From Streptomyces globisporus (GTDB lineage: Bacteria > Actinomycetota > Actinomycetes > Streptomycetales > Streptomycetaceae): a stretch of DNA of 33,362 nt. Within the stretch, counting starts at the first letter, position 1; every line of letters begins with the position of its first letter. Below the pieces are notes generated by a model. The model had not been told where the DNA came from and made no database searches. It worked only from the letters and a program-made list of their open reading frames with translations. Both the position numbers and the translations under genes were made by a program. Positions 22,812-31,100 of the stretch are shown here, piece after piece. The stretch spans positions 1-33,362 of the forward strand of contig NZ_QWFA01000043.1 in NCBI RefSeq assembly GCF_003501885.1, in the 5' to 3' direction.

Positions 22812-24239
22812 ATGGGTAGGACACTCGCGGAGAAGGTCTGGGACGACCATGTCGTCCGGCGCGCGGAGGGCGAGCCCGACCTTCTCTTCATCGATCTGCA
22901 CCTGCTGCACGAGGTGACCAGCCCGCAGGCCTTCGACGGACTGCGGCAGGCCGGACGTCCCGTGCGGCGCCTCGACCTCACCATCGCCACCGAGGACCAC
23001 AACACCCCGACCCTCGACATCGACAAGCCGATCGCGGACCCCGTCTCGCGGGCCCAGCTGGAGACGCTGCGCAAGAACTGCGCGGAGTTCGGCGTACGGC
23101 TGCACCCGCTGGGCGACGTCGAGCAGGGCGTCGTGCACGTGGTCGGCCCGCAGCTGGGGCTGACCCAGCCCGGCACCACCGTGGTCTGCGGCGACTCCCA
23201 CACCTCCACGCACGGCGCGTTCGGGGCGCTGGCGTTCGGCATCGGCACCAGCCAGGTCGAGCACGTCCTGGCCACCCAGACGCTGCCGCTGGCCCGCCCG
23301 AAGACCATGGCCATCACGGTCGAGGGTGAACTGCCCGACGAGGTCACCGCGAAGGACCTGATCCTGGCGATCATCGCCCGGATCGGCACCGGCGGCGGCC
23401 AGGGCTACATCCTCGAATACCGCGGCTCCGCCATCGAGAAGCTCTCGATGGAGGCCCGGATGACCATCTGCAACATGTCGATCGAGGCCGGTGCCCGCGC
23501 GGGCATGATCGCCCCCGACGCCACCACCTTCGACTACCTCAAGGGCCGCGACCACGCCCCCGAGGGCGAGGACTGGGACGCCGCCGTCGCGTACTGGAAC
23601 ACCCTGCGCTCCGACGACGACGCCGTGTTCGACGCAGAGGTCGTCATCGACGCCACCGAGCTGGCCCCGTTCGTCACCTGGGGCACCAACCCCGGCCAGG
23701 GCGCGCCCCTGTCGGCCAACGTCCCCGACCCGGCTTCGTACGAGGACGCCTCGGAGCGCCACGCCGCCGAAAAGGCCCTGGAGTACATGGGGTTGACCGC
23801 CGGACAGCCGCTGCGCGAGATCAGCGTCGACACCGTCTTCGTAGGTTCGTGCACCAACGGCCGCATCGAGGACCTGCGCAACGCGGCCTCGATCCTGGAC
23901 GGCCGCAAAGTCGCCGAGGGCGTACGGATGCTGGTCGTCCCCGGCTCGGTGCGGGTCGCGCTCCAGGCCGTCTCCGAGGGCCTGGACAAGGTCTTCACCG
24001 AGGCCGGCGCCGAATGGCGGCACGCGGGTTGCTCGATGTGCCTCGGCATGAACCCCGACCAGCTGGCCCCCGGCGAGCGCTCCGCCTCCACCTCGAACCG
24101 CAACTTCGAGGGCAGGCAGGGCAAGGGCGGCCGCACCCACCTGGTCTCGCCCCAGGTCGCCGCCGCCACCGCGGTGCTGGGCCATCTGGCCTCGCCCGCC
24201 GACCTGTCCGACGCCCGTACCCCCGCCGGAGTCCGATAG
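22812..24239 (+). CDS. leuC: 3-isopropylmalate dehydratase large subunit LeuC
   Basis: With LeuD, isomerises 2-isopropylmalate to 3-isopropylmalate in leucine synthesis, using a [4Fe-4S] cluster. The 475 aa are full length. Cluster cysteines are at 347 ([12 protein letters not shown]), 407 and 410 ([10 protein letters not shown]), and the family's [13 protein letters not shown] segment is present. ATG start with GGAGGG about 7 nt upstream. leuD starts 2 bp after the stop. It is probably repressed or activated by the divergent NdgR. Confidence 0.98.
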   Translation: MGRTLAEKVWDDHVVRRAEGEPDLLFIDLHLLHEVTSPQAFDGLRQAGRPVRRLDLTIATEDHNTPTLDIDKPIADPVSRAQLETLRKNCAEFGVRLHPLGDVEQGVVHVVGPQLGLTQPGTTVVCGDSHTSTHGAFGALAFGIGTSQVEHVLATQTLPLARPKTMAITVEGELPDEVTAKDLILAIIARIGTGGGQGYILEYRGSAIEKLSMEARMTICNMSIEAGARAGMIAPDATTFDYLKGRDHAPEGEDWDAAVAYWNTLRSDDDAVFDAEVVIDATELAPFVTWGTNPGQGAPLSANVPDPASYEDASERHAAEKALEYMGLTAGQPLREISVDTVFVGSCTNGRIEDLRNAASILDGRKVAEGVRMLVVPGSVRVALQAVSEGLDKVFTEAGAEWRHAGCSMCLGMNPDQLAPGERSASTSNRNFEGRQGKGGRTHLVSPQVAAATAVLGHLASPADLSDARTPAGVR

Positions 24240-24241
24240 CC

Positions 24242-24835
24242 ATGGAAGCCTTCACCACGCACACCGGCCGGGTCGTCCCGCTGCGCCGCAGCAACGTCGA
24301 CACCGACCAGATCATCCCCGCCCACTGGCTGAAGAAGGTCACCCGCGACGGGTTCGAGGACGGCCTCTTCGAAGCCTGGCGCAAGGACGAGAACTTCGTC
24401 CTCAACCGCCCCGAACGCGCGGGCGCCTCGGTCCTGGTCGCCGGTCCCGACTTCGGTACGGGCTCCTCCCGCGAACACGCGGTCTGGGCCCTGCAGAACT
24501 ACGGCTTCAAGGCGGTCGTCTCCTCCCGCTTCGCCGACATCTTCCGCGGCAACTCGCTGAAGAACGGCCTGCTCACGGTGGTGCTGGAGCAGAAGGTCGT
24601 CGACGCGCTCTGGGAGCTGACGGAGGCCGACCCGACCGCCGAGGTGACCGTCGACCTGGAGGCGCGACAGGTCCGCGCCGAGGGCATCACGGCCGACTTC
24701 GAGCTGGACGAGAACGCCCGCTGGCGGCTGCTGAACGGCCTCGACGACATCAGCCTCACCCTTCAGAACGAAGCGGACATCGCCGCGTACGAGGCGTCCA
24801 GGCCCGCCTTCAAGCCGCGTACCATTGCCGCCTGA
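24242..24835 (+). CDS. leuD: 3-isopropylmalate dehydratase small subunit LeuD
   Basis: 197-aa swivelling-domain partner of LeuC. Recognised by [49 protein letters not shown] and [16 protein letters not shown]. The ATG at 24242 is 2 bp after the leuC stop, with GGAG 10 nt upstream inside leuC, so translation is coupled. A frame continuing upstream inside leuC is a shadow. A 16-bp terminator hairpin follows. Confidence 0.98.
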   Translation: MEAFTTHTGRVVPLRRSNVDTDQIIPAHWLKKVTRDGFEDGLFEAWRKDENFVLNRPERAGASVLVAGPDFGTGSSREHAVWALQNYGFKAVVSSRFADIFRGNSLKNGLLTVVLEQKVVDALWELTEADPTAEVTVDLEARQVRAEGITADFELDENARWRLLNGLDDISLTLQNEADIAAYEASRPAFKPRTIAA

Positions 24836-24850
24836 GCAGCGCTTTTCCAG

Positions 24851-24886
24851 GACTGCGCCCCCTGCCTCCCGGCAGGGGGCGCAGTC
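24851..24886 (+). terminator. leuCD terminator
   Basis: Perfect 16-bp stem (24851-24866 with 24871-24886) closed by TCCC, 15 bp after the leuD stop. Confidence 0.92.
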
Positions 24887-24927
24887 GCTTGTTGAGACCC
24901 CGTCGGGCGACAACTCGCCCCAGATGG

Positions 24928-24933
24928 CACAAT
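24928..24933 (+). promoter_or_regulatory. Possible -10 element, leaderless small gene
   Basis: CACAAT ends 6 nt before the ATG at 24940, with no ribosome binding site in between or upstream. Confidence 0.4.
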
Positions 24934-24939
24934 CGGTGC

Positions 24940-25167
24940 ATGGAACGCGACAGCCAACTCAAGCTCTATGGCCAAGTCGCCGACCGATTGAAGGAAGCGC
25001 ACGCGAAGGTGCGTGCACTGCAAGTCCCGGAGGGCGTACGGATGGCGCTGACCCGGAAGCTGCTGGTCGTCACGGCCGCGGCGAAGCACGATCTCCCGGA
25101 CGCGGCAAGGCGTCTGGACCGGTTGATGAAGGACCTCGATGAGGGCCGATTCCCCGAAGGTGACTGA
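24940..25167 (+). CDS. Small helical protein of unknown function
   Basis: 75 aa, highly charged and probably all-helical: QLKLYGQVADRLKEAHAKVR, then ALTRKLLVVTAAAKHDLPDA and ARRLDRLMKDLDEGRFPE. The pattern suggests two or three amphipathic helices and possible dimerisation. No known domain is recognised and there are no cysteines. The ATG at 24940 was chosen because a CACAAT lies just upstream and the longer frame (from 24889) has an arginine-rich, unlikely N-terminus. It is monocistronic between the leuCD terminator and hupS. A link to the nucleoid is conceivable from its neighbour but unsupported. Confidence 0.78.
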   Translation: MERDSQLKLYGQVADRLKEAHAKVRALQVPEGVRMALTRKLLVVTAAAKHDLPDAARRLDRLMKDLDEGRFPEGD

Positions 25168-25229
25168 CACGTGGAACTGCGCATCGGTCGACTTCGTTGC
25201 GGCACTAGGGTGATTAGCCCGTTTCGTGT

Positions 25230-25258
25230 TTGATTTGCGGTATATATCTGCCTAACGT
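25230..25258 (+). promoter_or_regulatory. hupS promoter
   Basis: TTGATT, 17-bp spacer, TAACGT, inside an AT-rich island (about 25220-25290) that stands out from the surroundings, 51 bp before the GTG. Confidence 0.6.
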
Positions 25259-25309
25259 GCGAAAAAGCTTGAACACTTTCGTTCTGGCAATGTCTCCGAA
25301 GGGGAAGAC

Positions 25310-25963
25310 GTGAACAAGGCGCAGCTCGTAGAAGCGATTGCCGACAAGGTCGGCGGCCGTCAGCAGGCCGCGGACGCCGTCGACGCGGTACTCGACGCGA
25401 TCGTCCGTGCGGTGGTCGCCGGGGACCGTGTCTCGGTCACCGGCTTCGGCTCGTTCGAGAAGGTCGACCGCCCCGCCCGGTACGCCCGCAACCCGCAGAC
25501 GGGTGAGCGCGTCCGGGTCAAGAAGACCTCGGTGCCCCGCTTCCGCGCGGGTCAGGGCTTCAAGGACCTGGTGAGCGGCTCGAAGAAGCTCCCCAAGAAC
25601 GACGTGGCCGTCAAGAAGGCCCCCAAGGGCAGCCTCTCGGGCGGTTCTTCCGCCGCCCGTACGACGGTGAAGGCCGCCGCCGCCAAGAAGTCGGCCGCGA
25701 AGAAGGCCACCGCGAAGAAGGCCACCGCCAAGAAGGCGACTCCGGCGAAGACCACCGCCGCGAAGAAGACCACCGCCAAGAAGACGACCGCGACGGCGAA
25801 GAAGACGTCCGCGGCCGCGAAGAAGGCGACCCCGGCCAAGAAGGCCACGGCCACCGCCAAGAAGACCGCGCCCGCCAAGAAGGCCACGGCGAAGAAGGCG
25901 CCCGCGAAGAAGACCACGGCGCGCAAGACCACGGCCAAGAAGGCCACCGCACGCAAGAAGTGA
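25310..25963 (+). CDS. hupS: HU-family nucleoid protein with H1-like tail, HupS
   Basis: 217-aa DNA-binding protein. Residues 1-95 are a complete HU domain ([56 protein letters not shown]). Residues ~95-217 are a Lys/Ala/Thr tail with many KKA, KKT and AKK units, like eukaryotic histone H1. In Streptomyces this two-part HU (HupS) compacts the chromosome during sporulation. GTG start with GGGGAAG just upstream. It has its own promoter and a strong terminator. The tail DNA is repetitive and may vary in length between strains. Confidence 0.96.
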   Translation: MNKAQLVEAIADKVGGRQQAADAVDAVLDAIVRAVVAGDRVSVTGFGSFEKVDRPARYARNPQTGERVRVKKTSVPRFRAGQGFKDLVSGSKKLPKNDVAVKKAPKGSLSGGSSAARTTVKAAAAKKSAAKKATAKKATAKKATPAKTTAAKKTTAKKTTATAKKTSAAAKKATPAKKATATAKKTAPAKKATAKKAPAKKTTARKTTAKKATARKK

Positions 25964-25997
25964 GCCCCGGGCACCCGCTCGCTCCTCACGACGCGCC

Positions 25998-26029
25998 GGG
26001 CCGGGCTCCCCTCCGGGGGAGCCCGGCCC
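25998..26029. terminator. Terminator between hupS and the convergent small gene
   Basis: Perfect 14-bp stem (GGGCCGGGCTCCCC / GGGGAGCCCGGCCC) with a TCCG loop, 34 bp after hupS. Likely used from both sides. Confidence 0.9.
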
Positions 26030-26101
26030 GCGGGCTGTCCGGGCCCCGTTCGGCCCAACCGGGCCCGGCCGGAACGCCGGACCGCAAGACCGGGAGCGGG
26101 A

Positions 26102-26305
26102 TCAGAACGTCTGCAGCGTCACCAGCGTGATCCGCAGGGCCGCCCCCTCGCCCTCGCCCTCGATCCGCACGCGCTGCCCCGGGCGCAGCAGCAGCAGACC
26201 GCCCGCGTCGAAGGCCGCGGCGTCGAACTCCACCGGGGTGCCGTCGTCCAGCAGCACACTGCCGCCACGGGTCTCGGGGTCGTACGTGTACGAGGTCGCC
26301 TGCAT
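26102..26305 (-). CDS. Small beta-rich protein downstream of cofC
   Basis: 67 aa. The pattern of short alternating strands (SYTYDPETRGGSVLLDDGTP, VEFDAAAFDAGG, LLLLRPGQRVRIEGEG, ALRITLVTLQTF) resembles a small OB/SH3-like barrel such as a cold-shock domain. The RNA-binding aromatic motifs of true cold-shock proteins are missing, so I do not call it Csp. The ATG at 26305 is 10 bp after the cofC stop, so it is the second gene of that operon. Longer frames upstream run inside cofC and are shadows. Confidence 0.8.
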   Translation of the reverse strand: MQATSYTYDPETRGGSVLLDDGTPVEFDAAAFDAGGLLLLRPGQRVRIEGEGEGAALRITLVTLQTF

Positions 26306-26315
26306 GGGCGGCAGC

Positions 26316-26981
26316 CTATCGGTCGCGGGCGAAGGCGGGCACGGCCTGGAGCCGCGCCGTGTGCGGCCCCACCCCCAGGGCCAGGGCGACCCGCAGGTCC
26401 TCGCCGGTATCCACGTCCCGGCGCACCGAGTCGACACCGGACAGCGCTATTTCCACCGCCCCCGACGCCAGATGCCGGGACCCGGACGGACCACCGAAAG
26501 CCGGGCGGAATTCCGCACCGCTCGTAGCGGCCAGAAATGTCGTTCCGATTCCCGCCGCGTCCCGGAGAAAAGCGCTGGGAAAAGCGGAGGCAAAATCGAG
26601 CACCCGCGCCAATTCAGCGCTGCGCAGCGCCGGCAGATCCGCGTTGAGCGCGGCCACCGCGGCGGCGGGCCGCAGGGCCCGCGCCGAGCGCGCTCCGTGC
26701 GCGAGCGCCGCGTTGAGCCCGGCCCCCGGAGCGTCCGGCACGATCCGCGCCCCGAGCGCGGAAAGGGCCGCCGCGGCCACGGCGTCGTCCGTGACGACCA
26801 CCACATCCCGCACCCGGGAACAGGCCAGCGCCGCGGCCACCGTGTCCTGGGCGAACGCCAGGGCCAGCAGGGGCCGCGCTTCCTCGCCCGCCGCCCGTCC
26901 CAGGCGGCTCTTGGCCCGGGCGAGCGGCTTCAGCGGAACGACCAGGGACCAGGTCCCGGCCGGATCGGTGTTCGTGGCGAT
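26316..26981 (-). CDS. cofC: 2-phospho-L-lactate guanylyltransferase CofC (F420 synthesis)
   Basis: Makes the GDP- or GTP-activated phospholactate/phosphoenolpyruvate intermediate of coenzyme F420. About 221 aa, with a MobA-like nucleotidyltransferase fold: VVPLKPLARAKSRLG at the N-terminus, VVVTDD, PGAGLNAAL, ALNADLPAL (metal-binding Asp), GTTFLAA and DSVRRDVDTGEDL. The start is odd. From the upstream TAA (about 27006) to a GTG at 26840 the frame has no ATG, GTG or TTG. Starting at 26840 would delete the essential VPLKPLARAKSR motif. The best position is an ATC at 26979-26981, five nt after GGAGG. The region is otherwise an ordinary coding sequence, so either a rare ATC start is used or the base calls there are wrong. 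Confidence 0.88.
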   Translation of the reverse strand: MATNTDPAGTWSLVVPLKPLARAKSRLGRAAGEEARPLLALAFAQDTVAAALACSRVRDVVVVTDDAVAAAALSALGARIVPDAPGAGLNAALAHGARSARALRPAAAVAALNADLPALRSAELARVLDFASAFPSAFLRDAAGIGTTFLAATSGAEFRPAFGGPSGSRHLASGAVEIALSGVDSVRRDVDTGEDLRVALALGVGPHTARLQAVPAFARDR

Positions 26982-27150
26982 CTCCCCCTCCGTACGCGTC
27001 AGGACTTATTCTCGCCTGCCGGTACGACAACCCGGGGGCCCGCCGCCGAACGTGAGGCGTACGGTGTTCTCGACAGAGCAGGGGTCTGGGGCGAGACTTG
27101 ACCGTCAGTAGCCAGGCAGCAGGTTGAAATCCTTAAGGAAGGTATCCAAA

Positions 27151-27903
27151 GTGTCCCGCCGCAGAATCGGCTTCTGGTACCGCCTGGCGGCGGTCATCGC
27201 CAAGCCGCCACTGGTGGTTCTGTTCAAGCGCGACTGGCGGGGGATGGAGAACATTCCGGCCGACGGCGGATTCATCACCGCCGTCAATCACAACTCCTAT
27301 CTGGACCCGCTCTCCTACGGCCACTTCCAGTACAACACCGGGCGGGTGCCCCGGCTCCTGGCGAAGGCCGGCCTCTTCCGCACCCCGTTCGTCGGGATGA
27401 TGCTGCGCGGCACCGGCCAGATCCCCGTCTACCGCGAGACCACCAACGCCCTCGACGCCTTCCGGGCCGCCGTGGAGGCCATCGAGCGTGGCGAGTGCGT
27501 CGCCTTCTACCCCGAGGGCACCCTCACCCGGGACCCCGACATGTGGCCGATGGCCGGGAAGACCGGGGCCGCCCGGGTCGCCCTGATGACCAAGGCGCCC
27601 GTCATCCCCGTCGCCCAGTGGGGCGCCAACCTCGCGATGCCGCCGTACGCCAAGGAGCACAAGTTCCGGCTCTTCCCCCGCAAGACGCTCCAGGTGCAGG
27701 CCGGACCGCCCGTCGACCTCAGCCGCTTCCACGGCCTGGAGCCGACGCCCGAGGTGCTGCGCGAGGCGACCGAGGCCATCATGGCGGCGGTCACCCGCCA
27801 GCTGGAGGACCTGCGCGGCGAGAAGGCGCCCGCCGAGCTCTACGATCACCGCAAAGCCCGTGCTGAACAACGGCGCAGGGCCCAGGGAAAGGGACCCACG
27901 TGA
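27151..27903 (+). CDS. plsC: 1-acyl-glycerol-3-phosphate acyltransferase (PlsC family)
   Basis: 250-aa membrane-associated acyltransferase of phosphatidic acid synthesis. It has the catalytic NHNSYLD (HX4D, His47 and Asp52), a GTGQIPVYR block, the substrate-phosphate motif YPEGTLTRD (Glu122) and a hydrophobic N-terminal stretch. The GTG at 27151 was chosen: GGAAGG lies 8 nt upstream, while the earlier TTG at 27124 would translate that site and a rare TTA codon. It overlaps gpsA by 4 bp, which is functionally fitting because gpsA makes glycerol-3-phosphate. Other lysophospholipid acyltransferases share these motifs, so the substrate is inferred. Confidence 0.92.
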   Translation: MSRRRIGFWYRLAAVIAKPPLVVLFKRDWRGMENIPADGGFITAVNHNSYLDPLSYGHFQYNTGRVPRLLAKAGLFRTPFVGMMLRGTGQIPVYRETTNALDAFRAAVEAIERGECVAFYPEGTLTRDPDMWPMAGKTGAARVALMTKAPVIPVAQWGANLAMPPYAKEHKFRLFPRKTLQVQAGPPVDLSRFHGLEPTPEVLREATEAIMAAVTRQLEDLRGEKAPAELYDHRKARAEQRRRAQGKGPT

Positions 27904-28910
27904 CGCACCCCGTAAAAGCAGCCGTCTTCGGAACCGGCTCATGGGGTACGGCCTTCGCCGTGATCCTCGCCGACGCGGGCTGCGACGTCACCCTCTGGGG
28001 CCGTCGCGCCGAGGTCGCCGAGGCCATCAACACCACGCACACCAACCCGGACTACCTCCCGGGCATCGCGCTCCCCGACTCCATCCGCGCCACCACCGAC
28101 GCCGCCGAGGCCCTGCGCGGCGCGGAGTTCGCCTTCCTCGTCGTGCCCTCCCAGACGCTGCGCGCCAACCTCGCCGACTGGGCCCCGCACCTGGGGCCGG
28201 ACACCGTCCTGGTCTCCCTGATGAAGGGCGTCGAGCTGGGCACCGCCGAGCTGATGAGCGAGGTGATCGCGGACGTCACCAAGGTCTCCGCCGACCGCAT
28301 CGCCGTCGTCTCGGGCCCCAACCTCGCCAAGGAGATCGCGGAGCGCCGCCCCGCGGCTGCCGTCGTCGCCTGCTCCGACGAGTCCGTCGCCCAGCGCCTC
28401 CAGGTCGCCTGCCACACCGCGTACTTCCGCCCGTACACCAACACCGACGTGGTGGGCTGCGAGCTCGGCGGTGCCGTGAAGAACGTCATCGGCCTCGCCG
28501 TCGGCATCGCGGACGGCATGGGTCTCGGCGACAACACCAAGGGCTCCCTCATCACCCGGGGCCTCGCCGAGACCACCCGGCTGGGCCTGGCCATGGGCGC
28601 GGACCCGTTGACGTTCTCCGGCCTCGCCGGCCTGGGCGACCTGGTGGCCACCTGCTCCTCGCCGCTCTCGCGGAACCACACCTTCGGCACCAACCTCGGC
28701 CGCGGCATGACGCTCCAGGAGACGATCGCCGTCACCAAGCAGACCGCCGAGGGCGTCAAGTCCTGCGAATCGGTCCTCGACCTGGCCCGCAGGCACGGGG
28801 TCGACATGCCCATCACCGAGACCGTCGTCTCGATCGTCCACGAGGGCAAGTCCCCGGTCGTCGCGGTCAAGGAGCTGATGTCGCGCAGCGCCAAGGCCGA
28901 GCGACGCTGA
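27900..28910 (+). CDS. gpsA: Glycerol-3-phosphate dehydrogenase [NAD(P)+]
   Basis: Reduces dihydroxyacetone phosphate to sn-glycerol-3-phosphate for phospholipids. The 336 aa carry the Rossmann motif GTGSWG (11-16), LMKGVE, VVSGPNLAKEIA, the catalytic lysine Lys194 in GGAVKNVIG, and GDNTKGSLITRG. The GTG start overlaps the plsC stop (GTGA), so translation is coupled. Full length and intact. ddl follows 34 bp downstream. Confidence 0.98.
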   Translation: MTHPVKAAVFGTGSWGTAFAVILADAGCDVTLWGRRAEVAEAINTTHTNPDYLPGIALPDSIRATTDAAEALRGAEFAFLVVPSQTLRANLADWAPHLGPDTVLVSLMKGVELGTAELMSEVIADVTKVSADRIAVVSGPNLAKEIAERRPAAAVVACSDESVAQRLQVACHTAYFRPYTNTDVVGCELGGAVKNVIGLAVGIADGMGLGDNTKGSLITRGLAETTRLGLAMGADPLTFSGLAGLGDLVATCSSPLSRNHTFGTNLGRGMTLQETIAVTKQTAEGVKSCESVLDLARRHGVDMPITETVVSIVHEGKSPVVAVKELMSRSAKAERR

Positions 28911-28929
28911 CGCCGCCCTTACCAGCAGG

Positions 28930-28935
28930 TACGCT
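28930..28935 (+). promoter_or_regulatory. Possible -10 element before ddl
   Basis: TACGCT lies 9 nt before the ATG, and there is no ribosome binding site. This may add a leaderless transcript inside the plsC-gpsA-ddl run. Confidence 0.3.
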
Positions 28936-28944
28936 CATCGCGAT

Positions 28945-30120
28945 ATGAGCAGCGAGAACCTCCCCCAGAGCCCTGAGCGCGCCGAGAGCCCTGAGCCGCA
29001 CGGCCGTAAACCCCGTGTGGCCGTCGTGTTCGGCGGTCGCAGCTCCGAACACGGCATCTCGGTCGTCACGGCCGGCGCCGTCATGAAGGCCATCGACCGG
29101 ACGAAGTACGACGTCCTGCCGATCGGTATCACGACGGACGGGCGCTGGGCGCTCACCGCCGACGAGCCCGAACGCATGGCCATCACCGACCGCAAGGTCC
29201 CCGACGTGGACCGGCTCACCGAGTCCGCCGAGGGCAGCGTCGTTCTCTCCGTGGACCCCGGCAGCCGCGAGGTCGTCTACACCGAGCCCGGCGCGGTGCC
29301 CAAGGCGCTGGGCGAGGTCGACGTCGTCTTCCCCGTGCTGCACGGCCCGTACGGCGAGGACGGCACCCTTCAGGGCCTTCTCGAACTCTCCGGTGTGCCC
29401 TACGTCGGCGCGGGCGTCCTGGCCTCCGCCGTCGGCCAGGACAAGGAGTACATGAAGCGCGTCTTCATCTCCTTCGGGCTGCCCGTCGGACCCTACGAGG
29501 TCGTCCGGCCCCGCGAGTGGGACAACGACCCCGCCGCCGCCCGCAAGCGGATCGTGGACTTCGCCGGCGAGCACGGCTGGCCGCTGTTCATCAAGCCCGC
29601 CCGCGGCGGCTCCTCGATGGGCATCACCAAGGTCGACGACCTTTCCGGCCTCGACGCGGCGATCGAGGAGGCCCGCAGCCACGACCCGAAGTTCCTCGTC
29701 GAGTCGCTGCTGCGCGGCCGGGAGATCGAGTGCGGGGTGCTGGAGTTCGAGGACGGCCCGCGCGCCAGCGTGCCCGCCGAGATCCCGCCGGTCACCGCGC
29801 ACGACTTCTACGACTTCGAGGCCAAGTACATCGACTCGGCCACGGGCCTGGTGCCGGCGCCGCTCACCGAGGAGCAGACCGCCGAGGTGCAGCGGCTCGC
29901 CGTCGCCGCCTTCGACGCGGTCTCCTGCGAAGGCCTGGTGCGCGCCGACTTCTTCCTCACGGAGGACGGCACCTTCGTCATCAACGAGATCAACACCCTG
30001 CCGGGCTTCACCCCGATCTCCATGTACCCGCGCATGTGGCAGGAGAGCGGCGTGAGCTACCCGGAACTGGTCGACCGGCTGATCCAGGCCGCACTGACCC
30101 GCTCCACCGGACTGCGCTGA
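28945..30120 (+). CDS. ddl: D-alanine--D-alanine ligase
   Basis: ATP-grasp enzyme joining two D-Ala for peptidoglycan. The 391 aa show GGRSSEHGIS (30-39), HGPYGEDGTLQG (133-144), IKPARGGSSMGI (216-227), the omega-loop FYDFEAKY (288-295) and INEINTLPGFT. The Lys-Tyr in the omega loop fits a D-Ala-D-Ala ligase rather than the VanA-type D-Ala-D-Lac ligases. There is a ~20-residue hydrophilic N-terminal extension. The ATG at 28945 lacks a ribosome binding site. It is probably expressed both from the plsC-gpsA transcript and from its own promoter. Confidence 0.97.
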   Translation: MSSENLPQSPERAESPEPHGRKPRVAVVFGGRSSEHGISVVTAGAVMKAIDRTKYDVLPIGITTDGRWALTADEPERMAITDRKVPDVDRLTESAEGSVVLSVDPGSREVVYTEPGAVPKALGEVDVVFPVLHGPYGEDGTLQGLLELSGVPYVGAGVLASAVGQDKEYMKRVFISFGLPVGPYEVVRPREWDNDPAAARKRIVDFAGEHGWPLFIKPARGGSSMGITKVDDLSGLDAAIEEARSHDPKFLVESLLRGREIECGVLEFEDGPRASVPAEIPPVTAHDFYDFEAKYIDSATGLVPAPLTEEQTAEVQRLAVAAFDAVSCEGLVRADFFLTEDGTFVINEINTLPGFTPISMYPRMWQESGVSYPELVDRLIQAALTRSTGLR

Positions 30121-30138
30121 GTCGAGCGGCGGGGGAAC

Positions 30139-30627
30139 TCAGAACCGGCTCGGGACCGTCTTCGCGACCGGGCCGGCGAACGAGGCCAGCGGCGTGATGT
30201 CGTGGGCGTACGTCGAATCCAGCGTGACCTCGACGTACGCCTTGCGGTACGTGGTGGTGAAGCGCGGACCGGAGCCCTCGGGCTGCTCCAGCATCCACTT
30301 CACCCCGTCCGCCTCGACGCCCTCCGACTGAGGGTCGTCCATCTTCGCGGGCCGGGGGACCCCGCAGCGCAGTACGATCGCCCCGTCCCCCCAGGCGGCG
30401 GTCAGCTCCGAATCGGGGGACGGGTCACTGCGTTCCAGTTCGAGGACGGTCTCCGGCAGTTCCTCGTGCAGGGCCTCGCAGTATGCGGCGGCCTCCGCGG
30501 ACGGTGTGGGAACCGGGACCGAGGGCCGGGCGTCGCTGAGGGAACAGCCCGCCGCGGCCAGCACGAGCACGGCAGCGGACGGACCGAGGAATATCGAGCG
30601 GGGGGCACGGCGGGCGGATGACGTCAC
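30139..30627 (-). CDS. DUF3515-family lipoprotein
   Basis: 162-aa predicted lipoprotein. A short basic N-terminus (SSARRAPRS), a hydrophobic stretch (FLGPSAAVLVLAA) and the lipobox LAAAGC with Cys28 give a lipid-anchored extracellular protein. The mature part has CEALHEELPETVLEL and a conserved IVLRCGVPRP segment, typical of DUF3515, whose function is unknown. The start is a GTG at 30627 with no ribosome binding site but TAGGCT 6 nt upstream, so it is probably leaderless. It is convergent with ddl, 18 bp apart, with no clear terminator between them. Confidence 0.85.
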   Translation of the reverse strand: MTSSARRAPRSIFLGPSAAVLVLAAAGCSLSDARPSVPVPTPSAEAAAYCEALHEELPETVLELERSDPSPDSELTAAWGDGAIVLRCGVPRPAKMDDPQSEGVEADGVKWMLEQPEGSGPRFTTTYRKAYVEVTLDSTYAHDITPLASFAGPVAKTVPSRF

Positions 30628-30633
30628 CGGCCC

Positions 30634-30639
30634 AGCCTA
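30634..30639 (-). promoter_or_regulatory. Possible -10 element, leaderless lipoprotein gene
   Basis: TAGGCT on the minus strand ends 6 nt before the GTG start. Confidence 0.4.
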
Positions 30640-30647
30640 GACGGGGG

Positions 30648-30881
30648 TCAGAGGTGGACGACCGGGCAGGTCAGAGTCCGTGTGATGCCGTCCACCTGCT
30701 GCACCTTGGCGACCACCATGCGGCCGAGCTCGTCGACCGTGTCTGCCTGGGCCCGCACGATCACGTCGTACGGACCGGTGACGTCCTCTGCCTGGATGAC
30801 TCCCGGAATCTTGGAGATGGTCTCGGCGACGATCGACGCCTTGCCCACCTCGGTCTGGATGAGGATGTACGCCTGTACCAC
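30648..30881 (-). CDS. Stand-alone Lrp/AsnC ligand-binding (RAM) domain protein
   Basis: 77 aa forming only the RAM half of an Lrp/AsnC regulator, with no DNA-binding helix-turn-helix. It has VQAYILIQTEVGKASIVAET, ISKIPGVIQAEDVTGPYDVI and VDELGRMVVAKVQQVDGITR, ending TCPVVHL. Such small proteins bind amino acids as multimers and may modulate full-length Lrp proteins or enzymes. The GTG at 30881 was chosen because GGAGG stands 4 nt upstream. A much longer open frame upstream is antisense to thiL. Monocistronic, divergent from thiL across 219 bp. Confidence 0.92.
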   Translation of the reverse strand: MVQAYILIQTEVGKASIVAETISKIPGVIQAEDVTGPYDVIVRAQADTVDELGRMVVAKVQQVDGITRTLTCPVVHL

Positions 30882-31100
30882 GGAACCTCCAGGGCGGCCA
30901 CGAGGATCATGTGGGGGAAAGGGACGCCACGTTATCGCGTTGCCGCGGGCCGCGGGGAGACCTACGGGCCGGATGACGTCCACAGCGTGGCGTACAGGGC
31001 GCAGAAGTTGACGTATCTCTTGACGGTACCGACAGCACAGACGGCTCGCGACCGGGGGCCCGGACGGGTGTCCGGGGCGATAAAGGAGAGGTGAGACTCG

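Noticed and set aside
25272..25285. GAAC-6 nt-GTTC dyad upstream of hupS as a LexA/SOS box
   Set aside because: The actinobacterial SOS box has a 4-nt centre between the half-sites. The 6-nt spacing does not fit.
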